The position numbers and the translations under genes are program-made. From Nonomuraea typhae (GTDB lineage Bacteria; Actinomycetota; Actinomycetes; Streptosporangiales; Streptosporangiaceae), in assembly GCF_009760925.1 (NCBI RefSeq), contig NZ_VRLV01000008.1, positions 248,001 to 312,000 of the forward strand: DNA of 64,000 nucleotides, read 5' to 3'. The notes under the pieces are model-generated. The model ran no database searches, was not told the origin of the DNA, and saw only the letters and a list, made by a program, of their open reading frames with translations. Each line of letters begins with the position of its first letter. Within the stretch, counting starts at the first letter, position 1. Below, piece by piece: positions 25,301-32,960 of this stretch.

Positions 25301-26503
25301 ATCGACGATCTTGTCGGGGTCCACGGCCTCGTCGACGGCGTCGATGGCCACGACGAGCGATCGGCCGCCGAGCGCCTGGGCCAGCGCGCCGGCGGTCTTG
25401 GCCGGCACCCCGACGGCGGCGCCGAGCGCGGCCAGCACGTCGATGCTGGTCAGGCCGCGGGCGTGGACGGCCGCCCGGATCGCGCCCGGCGGCGGGACCA
25501 CCCCGGCGGGCAGGTCGTCCCGGGGTACGGCGGCCCGCCAGTCGGGGTCGCTGAGCACGGCCAGGCGCCCGATGACGGCGGATTTGCCGGAACCGGGGTC
25601 GCCGGTGACGACGCGGGCACGGGTGTCGGCGGGCGTGCGCAGCCAGGTGACCAGGTCGCCCAGTACCGCCTCCCGGCCGACGAAGCGCCAGGAGGTCTCG
25701 TGCGGCAGTTGCACGCCGCGCGCCCGGGGCAGGAAGTGGCCCGCCATGTCCTGGCGGCGGGCCTCGTCCTGGGTGATGCGGAGCTGGGTGAGCAGGTCGC
25801 GGCCGTGCAGGAGCGTGTCGTAGCGCGGGTTGGGCAGGAACGGCTCCAGCTCGCTCTGGCGGAACAACACGCTCTCGGCCACGCTCTGGCTGCCCGCGCG
25901 GGCCGGGTCGGCCATGATGCGCTCGACGATGGCGGCGGTGGACAGGTAGCGGGGCTCGTGCCCGGCGGTGGCCGGGTGGTGGACCGCGCTGCCGAACAGC
26001 TTGGCGAACTCCCCCGCCCTGATCTGCTCCTTGGGGTGGGCGGCGGTGACGACGACGAGCGTCTTGTCGTCGCGGTCCATGGCGACCATGCCGGACAGCA
26101 GCGCCTCGGCGCCGCCCTCGCCCGCGTGGCAGGAGTCGATGATGATCATCGCGCGGCTGAGCGGGGTGTCGTCGAGCATGAGCTCGGCCAGCTCGTAGGT
26201 GGCCAGCGCGCCCGAGACCGGGTTGCGGGTGTCGCCCATCCACAGCTTGTGCCGGCGGGTGACGATGCCCGCGTGGCCGGTGTGGTAGAGCACGACGAGG
26301 TCGTCGGGGTCCCGCTCCTCGCAGAAGGCGCGCAGCTCGTCGCGGAACTCCTGAATGCCCGGATCCAGGCCCAGCCCGGTGGCGCGCGTGTAGCCGAACG
26401 TGCCGGTGAACAGGCGCACCATCGTCTCCACCGACTCCTCGATCAGCGGCCCGCTGGTGACCAGCTCGGTCGTGACGCCGGTGGCGACCAGGTAACGCCG
26501 CAT
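22388..26503 (-). CDS. Caspase-STAND NTPase-WD40 repeat effector protein
   Basis: 1371 residues, three parts. (1) Caspase-like peptidase, ~1-215: catalytic His77 in YHTGHAG and Cys125 in IIIDSCHAGEGG, in caspase-type order and context. (2) STAND/AAA-type NTPase, ~270-640: Walker A GDPGSGKS (301-308), Walker B SLVVAIDAVDEA (382-393), LLLGTR sensor strand (417-422), and a winged-helix-like end with YHSALAEYLRG (~602-612). (3) A WD40 propeller region from ~750 to the end, with RVLTGHEGPVTDL, GADRTLRTWDVRTGE and LRGHTRPVLAVA. The repeats would sense a ligand, the NTPase would switch and the protease would act. Family knowledge places such proteins among bacterial conflict or regulated-death systems. 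Its start is 4 bp after an alpha/beta hydrolase gene. Confidence 0.92.
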   Translation of the reverse strand: MRRYLVATGVTTELVTSGPLIEESVETMVRLFTGTFGYTRATGLGLDPGIQEFRDELRAFCEERDPDDLVVLYHTGHAGIVTRRHKLWMGDTRNPVSGALATYELAELMLDDTPLSRAMIIIDSCHAGEGGAEALLSGMVAMDRDDKTLVVVTAAHPKEQIRAGEFAKLFGSAVHHPATAGHEPRYLSTAAIVERIMADPARAGSQSVAESVLFRQSELEPFLPNPRYDTLLHGRDLLTQLRITQDEARRQDMAGHFLPRARGVQLPHETSWRFVGREAVLGDLVTWLRTPADTRARVVTGDPGSGKSAVIGRLAVLSDPDWRAAVPRDDLPAGVVPPPGAIRAAVHARGLTSIDVLAALGAAVGVPAKTAGALAQALGGRSLVVAIDAVDEAVDPDKIVDEILRPLIEDARGLRLLLGTRWHLVDRLGTGTVVLDLDSERYADPGSLRRYTERVLVEGEPGSPYASAPAGVLSDVADAVAEAAGRSFLVALIAARTLASVATVPADRGTAWRSSLPGTAAQAMHQDLETRLGPEAGRARDLLTPLAFAQGAGLPWAGMWAPLAAHLSGRDYRDEDLVWLRRAAGAYVVEALESGLSVYRLYHSALAEYLRGPWDAGHVERGIVAFLRGRAGPAWGKAPPYVRSHLATHAALAHRLDELVTDPDYLLAVVPAPLLAALPYAEGAAARAAGAVYRRVLHLLRHVSRAEGLSYLELGARRAEAGELAERIAGLEGRRPWVPLWAQWPYEAPHRVLTGHEGPVTDLAAVEGRGESVRVMSAGADRTLRTWDVRTGEQLEVRRLGEASPARLLLDAGDGAAAILDQWAGVSVWDLRSGEPRWRRRIDRWWRLVINRRLGGYIAHDLGELGGRPVVVTTGLALRTTAWDLVTGERLVSTTAESLTQARTEEGHTLVFGKEKRQAWDLEARRWVPRLGWRRWNRDVNFGGVDNTAILAGRELGDRIALWDVRTGRWFWKGFTETVGEIPMPDGRRLVAIDDEPFLDGRPFAAVKPVAVTREPVGEVVAQVQGMAVRLTGHRGEITGHVAVTLPSGVRAEVTSGEDATVRVWELDSSFVEAGTADIVDIAFRLWATVDGGRALGAALGMGEELAIYDLRTGADLVTIDAGEWAVFTLAAGALVAFTWDQSCVIVEPGSGAAARTFPADPLRFPTCAAASGGFALTGGHTNNAVLWDLAVGKAARVLRGHTRPVLAVALGRLAEGGRVAVTAGADGRIGVWDLDRRRRSWIRMLPWWRRLLTPPRSVHHLAHAATAAGSVVLLLAEPGAAVQVYTGARPGGRYRRARDLVARAVAFAVLGEVAAVAETSGVVGLWRLGAAEPYLRIELEAEVHDLVLAEPGLLWVATDRGLAAFEVELP

Positions 26504-26507
26504 CCCG

Positions 26508-27341
26508 CTAGGCCAGGCCCGCCAGGATCGCCGCGCCGGTGAGCCGCTCGGAGAGGTAGGGGCGCAGGTCGTGGGCGTGAGCGCCGTTGTGCACGCTGAT
26601 CTGCGTGATCCGCTCGCCGAACAGCGGGCGCAGGTCGGGCACGGTGGCGACCACGTCGGCCGGGTCGGCGACGTTGGTCCAGTTCGCGATCGAACCGGGC
26701 CAGCGGCCGGGCTCCGGCCGGAGCCGCTCGAAGATCAAGTTGGGGATGCCGAGCGGCGAACCGAGCGTGACCAGCGTGCGCACCGGCCACTCCGGGTGCG
26801 CGCACAGCGCCTCGTAGGCGACGACCGAGCCCAGCGAGTGCGCGACCACGACCCGCGTGTCATCGGTGATCTTGGCGGCCAGCGCGGCCTGGGCGTAGGC
26901 GCGCACCTCGGGCTCGCGCAGGTAGGCGCTGGTCTGCTTGAGCGCGCCCACGAACATGCTCTCGGTCACCCTGGCCAGGAACGCCGACCGGCTGAGCGCG
27001 GCCAGCGCGCGCACCACCCAGACCGGGGGGCGGGCCAGCACCTCGTCGTCGGGCGAGACGACCTTCGGGTCCACCTCGGCGGCCCGGCGCCACCACAGCA
27101 GCAGGAGCTCCTGCTCGTCCTTCTCGGTCAGGTCCCGGGCGTCGTGCCGCACCTCCGGGGCCAGCACCTCGGCCGGCGGCCGGAACAGCTCGCCGTACGC
27201 GGCGAACGCGACGTCCTCGGGGGCCACGTCACCACCCGCGAGCCCGGCTCCGTCACGAAGCGCGGCGAGCAACCGATCTCTCAGTGTGTACTCGCCTCTC
27301 AATTGCTGGCCGATGCCGTGGATCACCGTGATGGCCGCCAT
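26508..27341 (-). CDS. Alpha/beta hydrolase coupled to the caspase-WD40 gene
   Basis: 277 residues from ATG 27341, 5 bases after AAGGGG. It starts ITVIHGIGQQL, the oxyanion-hole strand of lipase-like hydrolases, and carries the nucleophile elbow VVAHSLGSVVAYEAL (Ser about residue 172), TLGSPLG and a late NGAHAHDLRPYL segment that supplies the catalytic His. No signal peptide, so cytoplasmic. The gap to the caspase gene is only 4 bp, so both are one transcript. It could be a partner effector (lipase/esterase) or a caspase substrate; sequence alone does not decide. Confidence 0.85.
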   Translation of the reverse strand: MAAITVIHGIGQQLRGEYTLRDRLLAALRDGAGLAGGDVAPEDVAFAAYGELFRPPAEVLAPEVRHDARDLTEKDEQELLLLWWRRAAEVDPKVVSPDDEVLARPPVWVVRALAALSRSAFLARVTESMFVGALKQTSAYLREPEVRAYAQAALAAKITDDTRVVVAHSLGSVVAYEALCAHPEWPVRTLVTLGSPLGIPNLIFERLRPEPGRWPGSIANWTNVADPADVVATVPDLRPLFGERITQISVHNGAHAHDLRPYLSERLTGAAILAGLA

Positions 27342-27375
27342 GTCACCCCTTCTTCTGTCAAAGGACTCGTGAGCG

Positions 27376-28227
27376 ATGGCGATCGCGTTACAGCGCGGGC
27401 GGTTGCGGGCGCGGCTGACGCCGCGGCTGGTGTTGCTGGCGGCCGCCTTCTGCTTCATCACGGGCGCCTATGGAGCCGGGGTGCTCCTCGTGCCGGACCC
27501 GCCGCCGCTGGTGCTGGACGGGCGGATCCTGGTGGCGGGCGTGTACGCCGCGGTGGTGGCGCTGGTGCCGTACGGCCAGCGTGCGCTGCTGGTCTGGTGC
27601 GGGGCCGGGGCGCTGGCGCTCGGGTACGAGTCGGCGCGCTGGCCGCCGGTCCCGTGGGGGACGCCGGTGGCCGGCGACTGGGCGGCGTGGGTGGCCGGGC
27701 AGCCGGCGGCGGTCCTGGTGATGCTGGGCGTGGTCGTGCTGGGGCTGACGTGGGTCAGCATCGTCCGCATCCAGGCGGCCCGGGTGGCACGGCCGCGGCG
27801 GTCGGCGGGGCTGTTCCACCCGATTCCTCCGGTACGGCGGGCCGCGGCGGGCGTGGCGGCGCTGGGGGTGTTCCTGATGGCGTTGCAGGCGGCGGCGGTG
27901 GTCCGGATGACCGCGCTCCAGGTTGCCGGCGCGCCGGTCGAGGCGGCTCAGCTGCGCATGGCCTACCTGCCGCATCTGCTGGTCGCGGCGTTCCTGGTGG
28001 CCGGGTCGGCGACCGGCGGCAACCGGCCGTTGTTCCATCTCGTGGTGGCGGCCGCGGTCGCGCGGGGGCTGTGGCCGTACCCGCTGCCAGGGGAGCCGGA
28101 GCTGCCCGGGCTCCTGCCCGCCGCCTTCTGGACGGTCCTCGTGGTGCATGTGCCGGTCGCCGTCGCCGGGACCTACCTGGTGCAGCGGTTGCTCCGCTGG
28201 CCGTACCCCCGGACGGATCGGACGTGA
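27376..28227 (+). CDS. Integral membrane protein, unknown function
   Basis: 283 residues with about seven hydrophobic segments (near 18-40, 48-75, 110-130, 155-175, 195-215, 220-235, 245-270) separated by Arg-rich loops. No family recognised. AAAGGA lies just upstream of ATG 27376. It diverges from the hydrolase-caspase operon with only 34 bp between start codons, so the promoters overlap and coregulation with that system is possible. Its 3' end stops 7 bp before the convergent GH3 gene. Confidence 0.75.
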   Translation: MAIALQRGRLRARLTPRLVLLAAAFCFITGAYGAGVLLVPDPPPLVLDGRILVAGVYAAVVALVPYGQRALLVWCGAGALALGYESARWPPVPWGTPVAGDWAAWVAGQPAAVLVMLGVVVLGLTWVSIVRIQAARVARPRRSAGLFHPIPPVRRAAAGVAALGVFLMALQAAAVVRMTALQVAGAPVEAAQLRMAYLPHLLVAAFLVAGSATGGNRPLFHLVVAAAVARGLWPYPLPGEPELPGLLPAAFWTVLVVHVPVAVAGTYLVQRLLRWPYPRTDRT

Positions 28228-28234
28228 CCGGGCA

Positions 28235-29521
28235 CTACCCCGCGGCCCGCGCCGCCAGCTTCCGGTGCTGGGCCGAGCGCAGCACCTTCGCCGCCTGCGC
28301 CGCCGAGGCCACCGGCGCCTCGCTCAGGAAGCCGCGGTTCTTCCGCAACGTCAGCAACCGGGTCACCGAGGCGTCCAGCCGCGCCTCGGAGATCCGGCCC
28401 GACTTCACCGCCCCCAGCACCGCGGCGTACGCCTTGGGGAAGTCGTTGGGCATGAGCAGCAGGTCGGCCCCGGCCAGCACCGCGCGGACGGCCACCTCGC
28501 CGTCGCCGTACTTCTTGCGCACGCCCTCCATGTTGAGGGCGTCGGTCGAGATCACGCCGTCGAACCCGAGCTTGCCGCGCAGCAGCCCGGTCAGGATGGG
28601 CTTGGACAACGTGGCCGGGTCGCCCGACGGGTCCAGCTTCGGCATCACGATGTGCGCGCTCATCACCGCGTCCACCCCGGCCGCGATCGCCGCCTCGAAC
28701 GGCGGGGCGTCCAGCTTCTCCCACTGCGCCCGGCTGTGCTTGATCACCGGCAGGCCGGTGTGGCTGTCGGTCGAGGTGTCGCCGTGGCCGGGGAAGTGCT
28801 TGGCCGTGCTGGCCACGCCCGCGTCCCCGAATCCCCGTACGGCGGCGCCCACCATCTTGGCCACCTTGCCCGGATCGCTGCCGAATGCCCGGCGGCCGAT
28901 CACCGGGTTGCGCGGGTTCAGGTTCACATCGGCGACCGGGGCGAAGTCCAGGTTCACGCCCAGGACCTTCAGCTCGTCGCCGGTCGCCTTGGCCACCGCC
29001 CGCGAGTAGGCGGTGTCACCGGTGGCGCCCACGCGGTCGGCGCTGGGCAGGTCGGTCATCAGCGCCGCCATCCGCGAGACCAGGCCGTTCTCCTGGTCGG
29101 TGCCGATCAGCAGCGGGACCTTCTTCGCGGCCGCCTGCATCCCGTTGGTGAGCTTGACCACCTGGCCGGCGCTCTTGACGTTGGCCGGGAACAGGATCAC
29201 GCCGCCGAGGTGGTATTTGGCGATCACCTTCGCGGGCGTCTGGGCGCCGAAGCGGGCCTGGTTCTCGCCCGAGACGCTGTCGGCGGCGGTGCCGTACAGC
29301 ACGGGCATGAACAACTGGCCGACCTTCTCCTCCCGGGTCAGCCCGGCCAGCACCTTCTGCACGTCACCGGTCTTCGGCGTCGGCGCGACGCTGGCCCGCG
29401 CGGGCGCCGGGGTGGGCCGGGCGGCGCCTCCCGCCGCGCTCGGCGCCGTCGTGCCGCCGGCGCCGCCACACGCGGCCAGAGCGAAGACGAGCATGCCTGC
29501 GGTGCCGAGTCGTCCAACCAT
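28235..29521 (-). CDS. GH3 lipoprotein, beta-N-acetylhexosaminidase (NagZ type)
   Basis: 428 residues from ATG 29521 (a TTG three codons earlier is possible). The signal MVGRLGTAGMLVFALAACGG ends in lipobox LAAC, so it is anchored outside the membrane. An Ala/Pro/Thr linker leads to the GH3 catalytic domain with LIGTDQENGLVSR, NLDFAPVADV, the NagZ-type KHFPGHGDTSTDSH (His-Asp acid/base dyad and substrate Lys/His) and VISTDALNM with the nucleophile Asp. It should release GlcNAc from chitin fragments or muropeptides, feeding the GlcNAc phosphotransferase genes that begin 37 bp away on the same strand. Confidence 0.9.
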   Translation of the reverse strand: MVGRLGTAGMLVFALAACGGAGGTTAPSAAGGAARPTPAPARASVAPTPKTGDVQKVLAGLTREEKVGQLFMPVLYGTAADSVSGENQARFGAQTPAKVIAKYHLGGVILFPANVKSAGQVVKLTNGMQAAAKKVPLLIGTDQENGLVSRMAALMTDLPSADRVGATGDTAYSRAVAKATGDELKVLGVNLDFAPVADVNLNPRNPVIGRRAFGSDPGKVAKMVGAAVRGFGDAGVASTAKHFPGHGDTSTDSHTGLPVIKHSRAQWEKLDAPPFEAAIAAGVDAVMSAHIVMPKLDPSGDPATLSKPILTGLLRGKLGFDGVISTDALNMEGVRKKYGDGEVAVRAVLAGADLLLMPNDFPKAYAAVLGAVKSGRISEARLDASVTRLLTLRKNRGFLSEAPVASAAQAAKVLRSAQHRKLAARAAG

Positions 29522-29557
29522 GCCCACCAAACTATCCGGACGTAGGCATGCAAGCGC

Positions 29558-31231
29558 CTAAAGTCCGAGTTCGGAGAGTCCGGGAAGATTCGAGCGCGCC
29601 GCCGCCTTCGCGTGCAACGCCGTCTGCTGTCCCCGCGCCGCCTGCGCGGCCAGCTCGCACTCTCCCAGCGTGTGCGCCGCCAGTGCGGCCCGTACGGCCG
29701 GCAGCGCCGTGGCCCCCATCGACAGGGACGTCACCCCCAGCCCGGCCAGCACGCAGGCCATCAGCGGATCGGCCGCCGCCTCCCCGCACACCCCGCAGGG
29801 CCGCCCGTTGTCCGAGGCGGCGCCGGCCGTGGCGGCGATGAGGTCGAGCAGCGCCGGCTGCCACGGATCCTGAAGGCCGGCCAGCGCGCCCACCTGCCGG
29901 TCGGCGGCGAAGGTGTACTGGGCCAGATCGTTGGTCCCGATCGAGAAGAAGTCGGCCACCTGGGCCAGGCTGTCGGCCCGCAGCGCCGCCGCCGGCACCT
30001 CGATCATCACTCCGGCGCTCGCCAGCCCCGCGGTCCGGCAGGCGGCGGCGAACCACCTGGCTTCCTCGGCCGTGGCCACCATCGGCGCCATGACGTGCAG
30101 CTCCGCCTCGCTCCCCTGCGCGGCGGCGGCCAGCGCGGCCAGTTGCACCGCCATCACCTCGGGGTGCAGCTTGAACATCCGCAGCCCCCGCTCTCCCAGC
30201 GCCGGGTTCGGCTCGGGCGCGGACGCCTTCAGGAAGGCCAGCGGCTTGTCGGCCCCCGCGTCCAGCGTGCGCACCACGACCTTGCCGCCGGGGAACGCGT
30301 CGAGCACCGCCCGGTAGGCGTCCTCCTGCTCCTCCAGCGCGGGCGCCTGCGCGCGGTCCAGGAAGAGGAACTCGGTCCGGTACAGCCCCACGCCCTCGGC
30401 GCCGTTGACCAGCGCGCGGTCGAGGTCCTCCGGGCCGCCGACGTTGGCCAGCAGCGGCACCGGGTGCCCGTCCTTGGTACGGCCCGGGCCCCGGACCGCG
30501 GCGATGGCCGCCTGCCTGGCCGCCTGGGCGCCCACGAGCCCGCTCACCTCGTCGTCGGACGGCTCCAGCCGTACCTCGCCGGAAAGCCCGTCGACCAGCA
30601 CCAGAGCGCCGGGCGGGATCGTGGTCGCGCCCGGACAGGCCACGACGGCGGGCACGCCCATGGACCTGGCCAGGATCGCGGTGTGGCTGGTCGGCCCGCC
30701 CTCCTCGGTGACGAACGCGGCCACGACGTCCTTCGACAGCAGCGCGGTGTCGGCCGGCGCGAGGTCACGGGCGATCAGCACGTACGGCTCGGCCGCCGCG
30801 GCCGGCACGCCCGGCAGGGGCTGCCCGGTCAGGTGGGCGATGACCCGGTCGCGGATGTCGTCGAGGTCGGCCACCCGCTCGCCGAGGTAGCCGCCGACGC
30901 CGGCGAGCATCTCCCGGTACTTGCCGAACGCCTCGTACACGGCCCGGGGGGCGGCCAGGCCGCCGTCGATGAGCGACTTGACGCCCACGATGAGGCCGGG
31001 GTCCTCGGCCATGAGCGCCTGCGCCTGCAGGATCTCCTTGGCCTCGCCGCCGGCCAGGTCACCGCGGGCTTCCAGGGCCCCGGCGACCTGCTTGAGCGCG
31101 GCCAGCGCGCGCTCCTTCTCCTCCTGCGCCTCGCCCGGGTAGGTCTGGCCCGCGGGGGGTTCGGGCACCGAGGCCGTCAGGATGTAGGCGGGACCGTGAC
31201 CGATCCCCTGGCTGACCCCCGTGCCCTTCAC
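29558..31231 (-). CDS. ptsI: Phosphoenolpyruvate-protein phosphotransferase (enzyme I)
   Basis: 557 residues from GTG 31231, overlapping the HPr stop by 4 bp (GTGA). The phospho-carrier His183 is in GGPTSHTAILARSMGVPAVV. The C-terminal PEP-binding TIM barrel has LYRTEFLFLDR, GTNDLAQYTFAADR and the active Cys in CGVCGEAAADP. It takes phosphate from PEP and passes it to HPr, starting the sugar phosphotransferase chain. Coupled translation with ptsH ensures balanced levels. Confidence 0.96.
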   Translation of the reverse strand: MKGTGVSQGIGHGPAYILTASVPEPPAGQTYPGEAQEEKERALAALKQVAGALEARGDLAGGEAKEILQAQALMAEDPGLIVGVKSLIDGGLAAPRAVYEAFGKYREMLAGVGGYLGERVADLDDIRDRVIAHLTGQPLPGVPAAAAEPYVLIARDLAPADTALLSKDVVAAFVTEEGGPTSHTAILARSMGVPAVVACPGATTIPPGALVLVDGLSGEVRLEPSDDEVSGLVGAQAARQAAIAAVRGPGRTKDGHPVPLLANVGGPEDLDRALVNGAEGVGLYRTEFLFLDRAQAPALEEQEDAYRAVLDAFPGGKVVVRTLDAGADKPLAFLKASAPEPNPALGERGLRMFKLHPEVMAVQLAALAAAAQGSEAELHVMAPMVATAEEARWFAAACRTAGLASAGVMIEVPAAALRADSLAQVADFFSIGTNDLAQYTFAADRQVGALAGLQDPWQPALLDLIAATAGAASDNGRPCGVCGEAAADPLMACVLAGLGVTSLSMGATALPAVRAALAAHTLGECELAAQAARGQQTALHAKAAARSNLPGLSELGL

Positions 31232-31485
31232 GGCGCCTCGGCGATCTTGACCAGCTCGTCCAGCAACTCCTCGGCGCCCTCGCCGTCGGCGACGATGACG
31301 ATGGTCTCGCCCTGGCGCACGTCCAGCGCCATCACCGACAGGATGCTCTTGGCGTTGACCTGGGGGCCGTTGGCCTTGCCCACGGTCACGTCGATGGCGG
31401 CCTTGGCGGCCGTCTGCACGAACGTCGCCGCGGGGCGGGCGTGCAGGCCCACCTCCGCCGCGATGGTGGCCTTGCGCTCTGCCAT
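31228..31485 (-). CDS. ptsH: HPr phosphocarrier protein
   Basis: 85 residues, standard length. The active-site His15 is in EVGLHARPAA, and Ser47 lies in NAKSILSVMAL at the position phosphorylated by HPr kinase in Firmicutes (no such kinase is seen here). It relays phosphate from enzyme I to the IIA protein encoded 0.7 kb upstream. A strong ribosome site AAGGAGG precedes the ATG, and a DasR-type operator candidate lies 22 bp upstream at 31508-31523. Confidence 0.97.
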   Translation of the reverse strand: MAERKATIAAEVGLHARPAATFVQTAAKAAIDVTVGKANGPQVNAKSILSVMALDVRQGETIVIVADGEGAEELLDELVKIAEAP

Positions 31486-31507
31486 GAGAAATTTCCTCCT
31501 TGAAGAT

Positions 31508-31523
31508 GGCGGTCCAGACCAGT
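31508..31523. promoter_or_regulatory. DasR-responsive element (dre)-like site upstream of ptsHI
   Basis: GGCGGTCCAGACCAGT matches the Streptomyces dre consensus ACTGGTCTAGACCAGT at 13 of 16 positions if C/G is allowed at position 2, with the right half AGACCAGT exact. It lies between the HAD gene and ptsH, giving ptsHI its own control point inside the operon. Confidence 0.6.
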
Positions 31524-31530
31524 TTGAACC

Positions 31531-32223
31531 TTAGGCGAAGGGCGGCCAGTCCACCCCTGTGAGGTCGGCCACCACGAGGTCCGCGCCGGACAGGTCGGCG
31601 TGGGCGTGGGTGGTGGCGACGCCCACGACGCGCATCCCGGCCGCCTTGGCCGCGGCGATGCCGGGCAGCGAGTCCTCGAAGACCACACAGTCGGCCGGGC
31701 CCGCGCCCAGCATCCGGGCGGCCAGCAGGAAGCCCGCCGGGTCCGGCTTGCCCACGGCCACGTCCTCGGCCGCGACCACCACCCTGATCAGCTCGCGGAC
31801 CCCCACCTGGACCAGCCGTTCCTCGGCCCAGTCACGCCCGGCCGAGGTGACCAGGCCGATGGGCGAGCCGTACGCGGCCACCTTGCGGACCAGCTCGGCG
31901 GCGCCCGGAACCGGGACGATCTCCGGCAGCTCGGGATGGTCGTCGTAGCCGTAGACCTCGCGGATCAGCTCCTCGACGTCGTGGCCGGGGAACACCTCGG
32001 GGACCACGTCACGGCCCCTGCGGCCCATGAAGACCCGCACGTCCTGCCGGATGTCGTGCTTGTCGAGCAGCATCTGCCACATGGCCATGCTCCGCGCCTC
32101 GGTGTTGATCAGCGTCCCGTCCAAGTCGAACAGCGCGCACTTATGGTCGCGCCCGCTCCGGCCCTCGTCGGCTCGTTCCTCGCTCTCTCCGTCCGAGCTC
32201 CTGCGCTCCGGGTCTATTCCCAC
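31531..32223 (-). CDS. HAD sugar-phosphate phosphatase/phosphoglucomutase-like protein
   Basis: 230 residues from GTG 32223, overlapping the IIA gene by 10 bp; an internal start is possible because the first ~27 residues are a charged extension. Motif I ALFDLDGTLINTE, motif II LVTSAGRDWAEE, motif III Lys in VGKPDPAGFLLAA and motif IV VVFEDSLPGIAAAKAAGM are all intact. The class I cap lies at ~40-110. Closest in style to beta-phosphoglucomutase and sugar-phosphatase HADs. Its place between crr and ptsH suggests it removes toxic sugar phosphate formed by the phosphotransferase system. Confidence 0.85.
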   Translation of the reverse strand: MGIDPERRSSDGESEERADEGRSGRDHKCALFDLDGTLINTEARSMAMWQMLLDKHDIRQDVRVFMGRRGRDVVPEVFPGHDVEELIREVYGYDDHPELPEIVPVPGAAELVRKVAAYGSPIGLVTSAGRDWAEERLVQVGVRELIRVVVAAEDVAVGKPDPAGFLLAARMLGAGPADCVVFEDSLPGIAAAKAAGMRVVGVATTHAHADLSGADLVVADLTGVDWPPFA

Positions 32224-32660
32224 CGGAACAGCTCATCCCCGACATGCACATCTCCCACCGCGACGCCGGTCACCGCCTCGGCCGGCGCGTCCAGCGCGAC
32301 CACCGGGCAGACCGGCGAGCGGCCGCCGGCCTCGATGGCCGCCGGGTCCCAGGCGACGACCGGCTGACCGGCGCTGACGCGGTCCCCTTCGGCGGCCAGG
32401 AGCTGGAACCCCTCCCCCTTGAGCTGAACGGTGTCGATGCCCAGGTGCACCAGCACGCCTCTGCCGTCGTCCCCCACGATGACGTAGGCATGCGGATGCA
32501 ATTTCATGATTTTTCCGGGTATCGGGGCAACTGCCTTGCCCGGTCCCCGCAAGGGGTCGATGGCCGTGCCCGGCCCCACCATGCCCGCGGAGAAAACCGG
32601 ATCGGGCACGGCCGCCAACCCCACTGCTGCCCCCTCGACCGGGGCGAGAACAGTAGTCAT
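32214..32660 (-). CDS. crr: Glucose-type PTS enzyme IIA component
   Basis: 148 residues of the IIA-Glc family. The phosphorylated His72 is in VLVHLGIDTVQLKGEGF, with partner His57 in KLHPHAYVIV; AGMVGPGTAIDP is the conserved N-terminal block. It accepts phosphate from HPr and passes it to the IIB encoded 12 bp upstream. In Streptomyces this protein (Crr) serves the GlcNAc system, which fits its neighbours here. Confidence 0.95.
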   Translation of the reverse strand: MTTVLAPVEGAAVGLAAVPDPVFSAGMVGPGTAIDPLRGPGKAVAPIPGKIMKLHPHAYVIVGDDGRGVLVHLGIDTVQLKGEGFQLLAAEGDRVSAGQPVVAWDPAAIEAGGRSPVCPVVALDAPAEAVTGVAVGDVHVGDELFRWE

Positions 32661-32672
32661 GATCTCGCCCTC

Positions 32673-32909
32673 TTAGCCGATGATGTCCTCGATGTCGCTG
32701 GCGATGGTGTCCGCCTCCGGCCCCACGACGACCTGGAACACGGTCCCGGCGGCCATCACCCCATGGGCTCCGGCCGCCTTGAGCGCGTTCTGATCGACCT
32801 TGGCGGGATCCTTCACCTCGGTGCGCAATCGGGTGATACAGGGCTCGATCTCGATGATGTTGTCGGCACCGCCGAGCCCAGCGATGATCGCGTTGACGTC
32901 CGCCGCCAT
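32673..32909 (-). CDS. nagF: PTS IIB component, GlcNAc/glucose type
   Basis: 78 residues, a free-standing IIB domain of the glucose family. The phosphorylated Cys24 is in IEPCITRLRTEV, and the helix-strand pattern (NAIIAGLGGADNI, GVMAAGTVFQVVVGPEAD) is standard. It passes phosphate from IIA to the sugar bound by the IIC permeases encoded on the other side of the regulator. A ribosome site AGGAGGAGG precedes the ATG. Confidence 0.94.
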   Translation of the reverse strand: MAADVNAIIAGLGGADNIIEIEPCITRLRTEVKDPAKVDQNALKAAGAHGVMAAGTVFQVVVGPEADTIASDIEDIIG

Positions 32910-32960
32910 CCGGTCCTCCTCCTGAATAACTCTCCGACCAGGCTAAACGACGCTCCGTGA

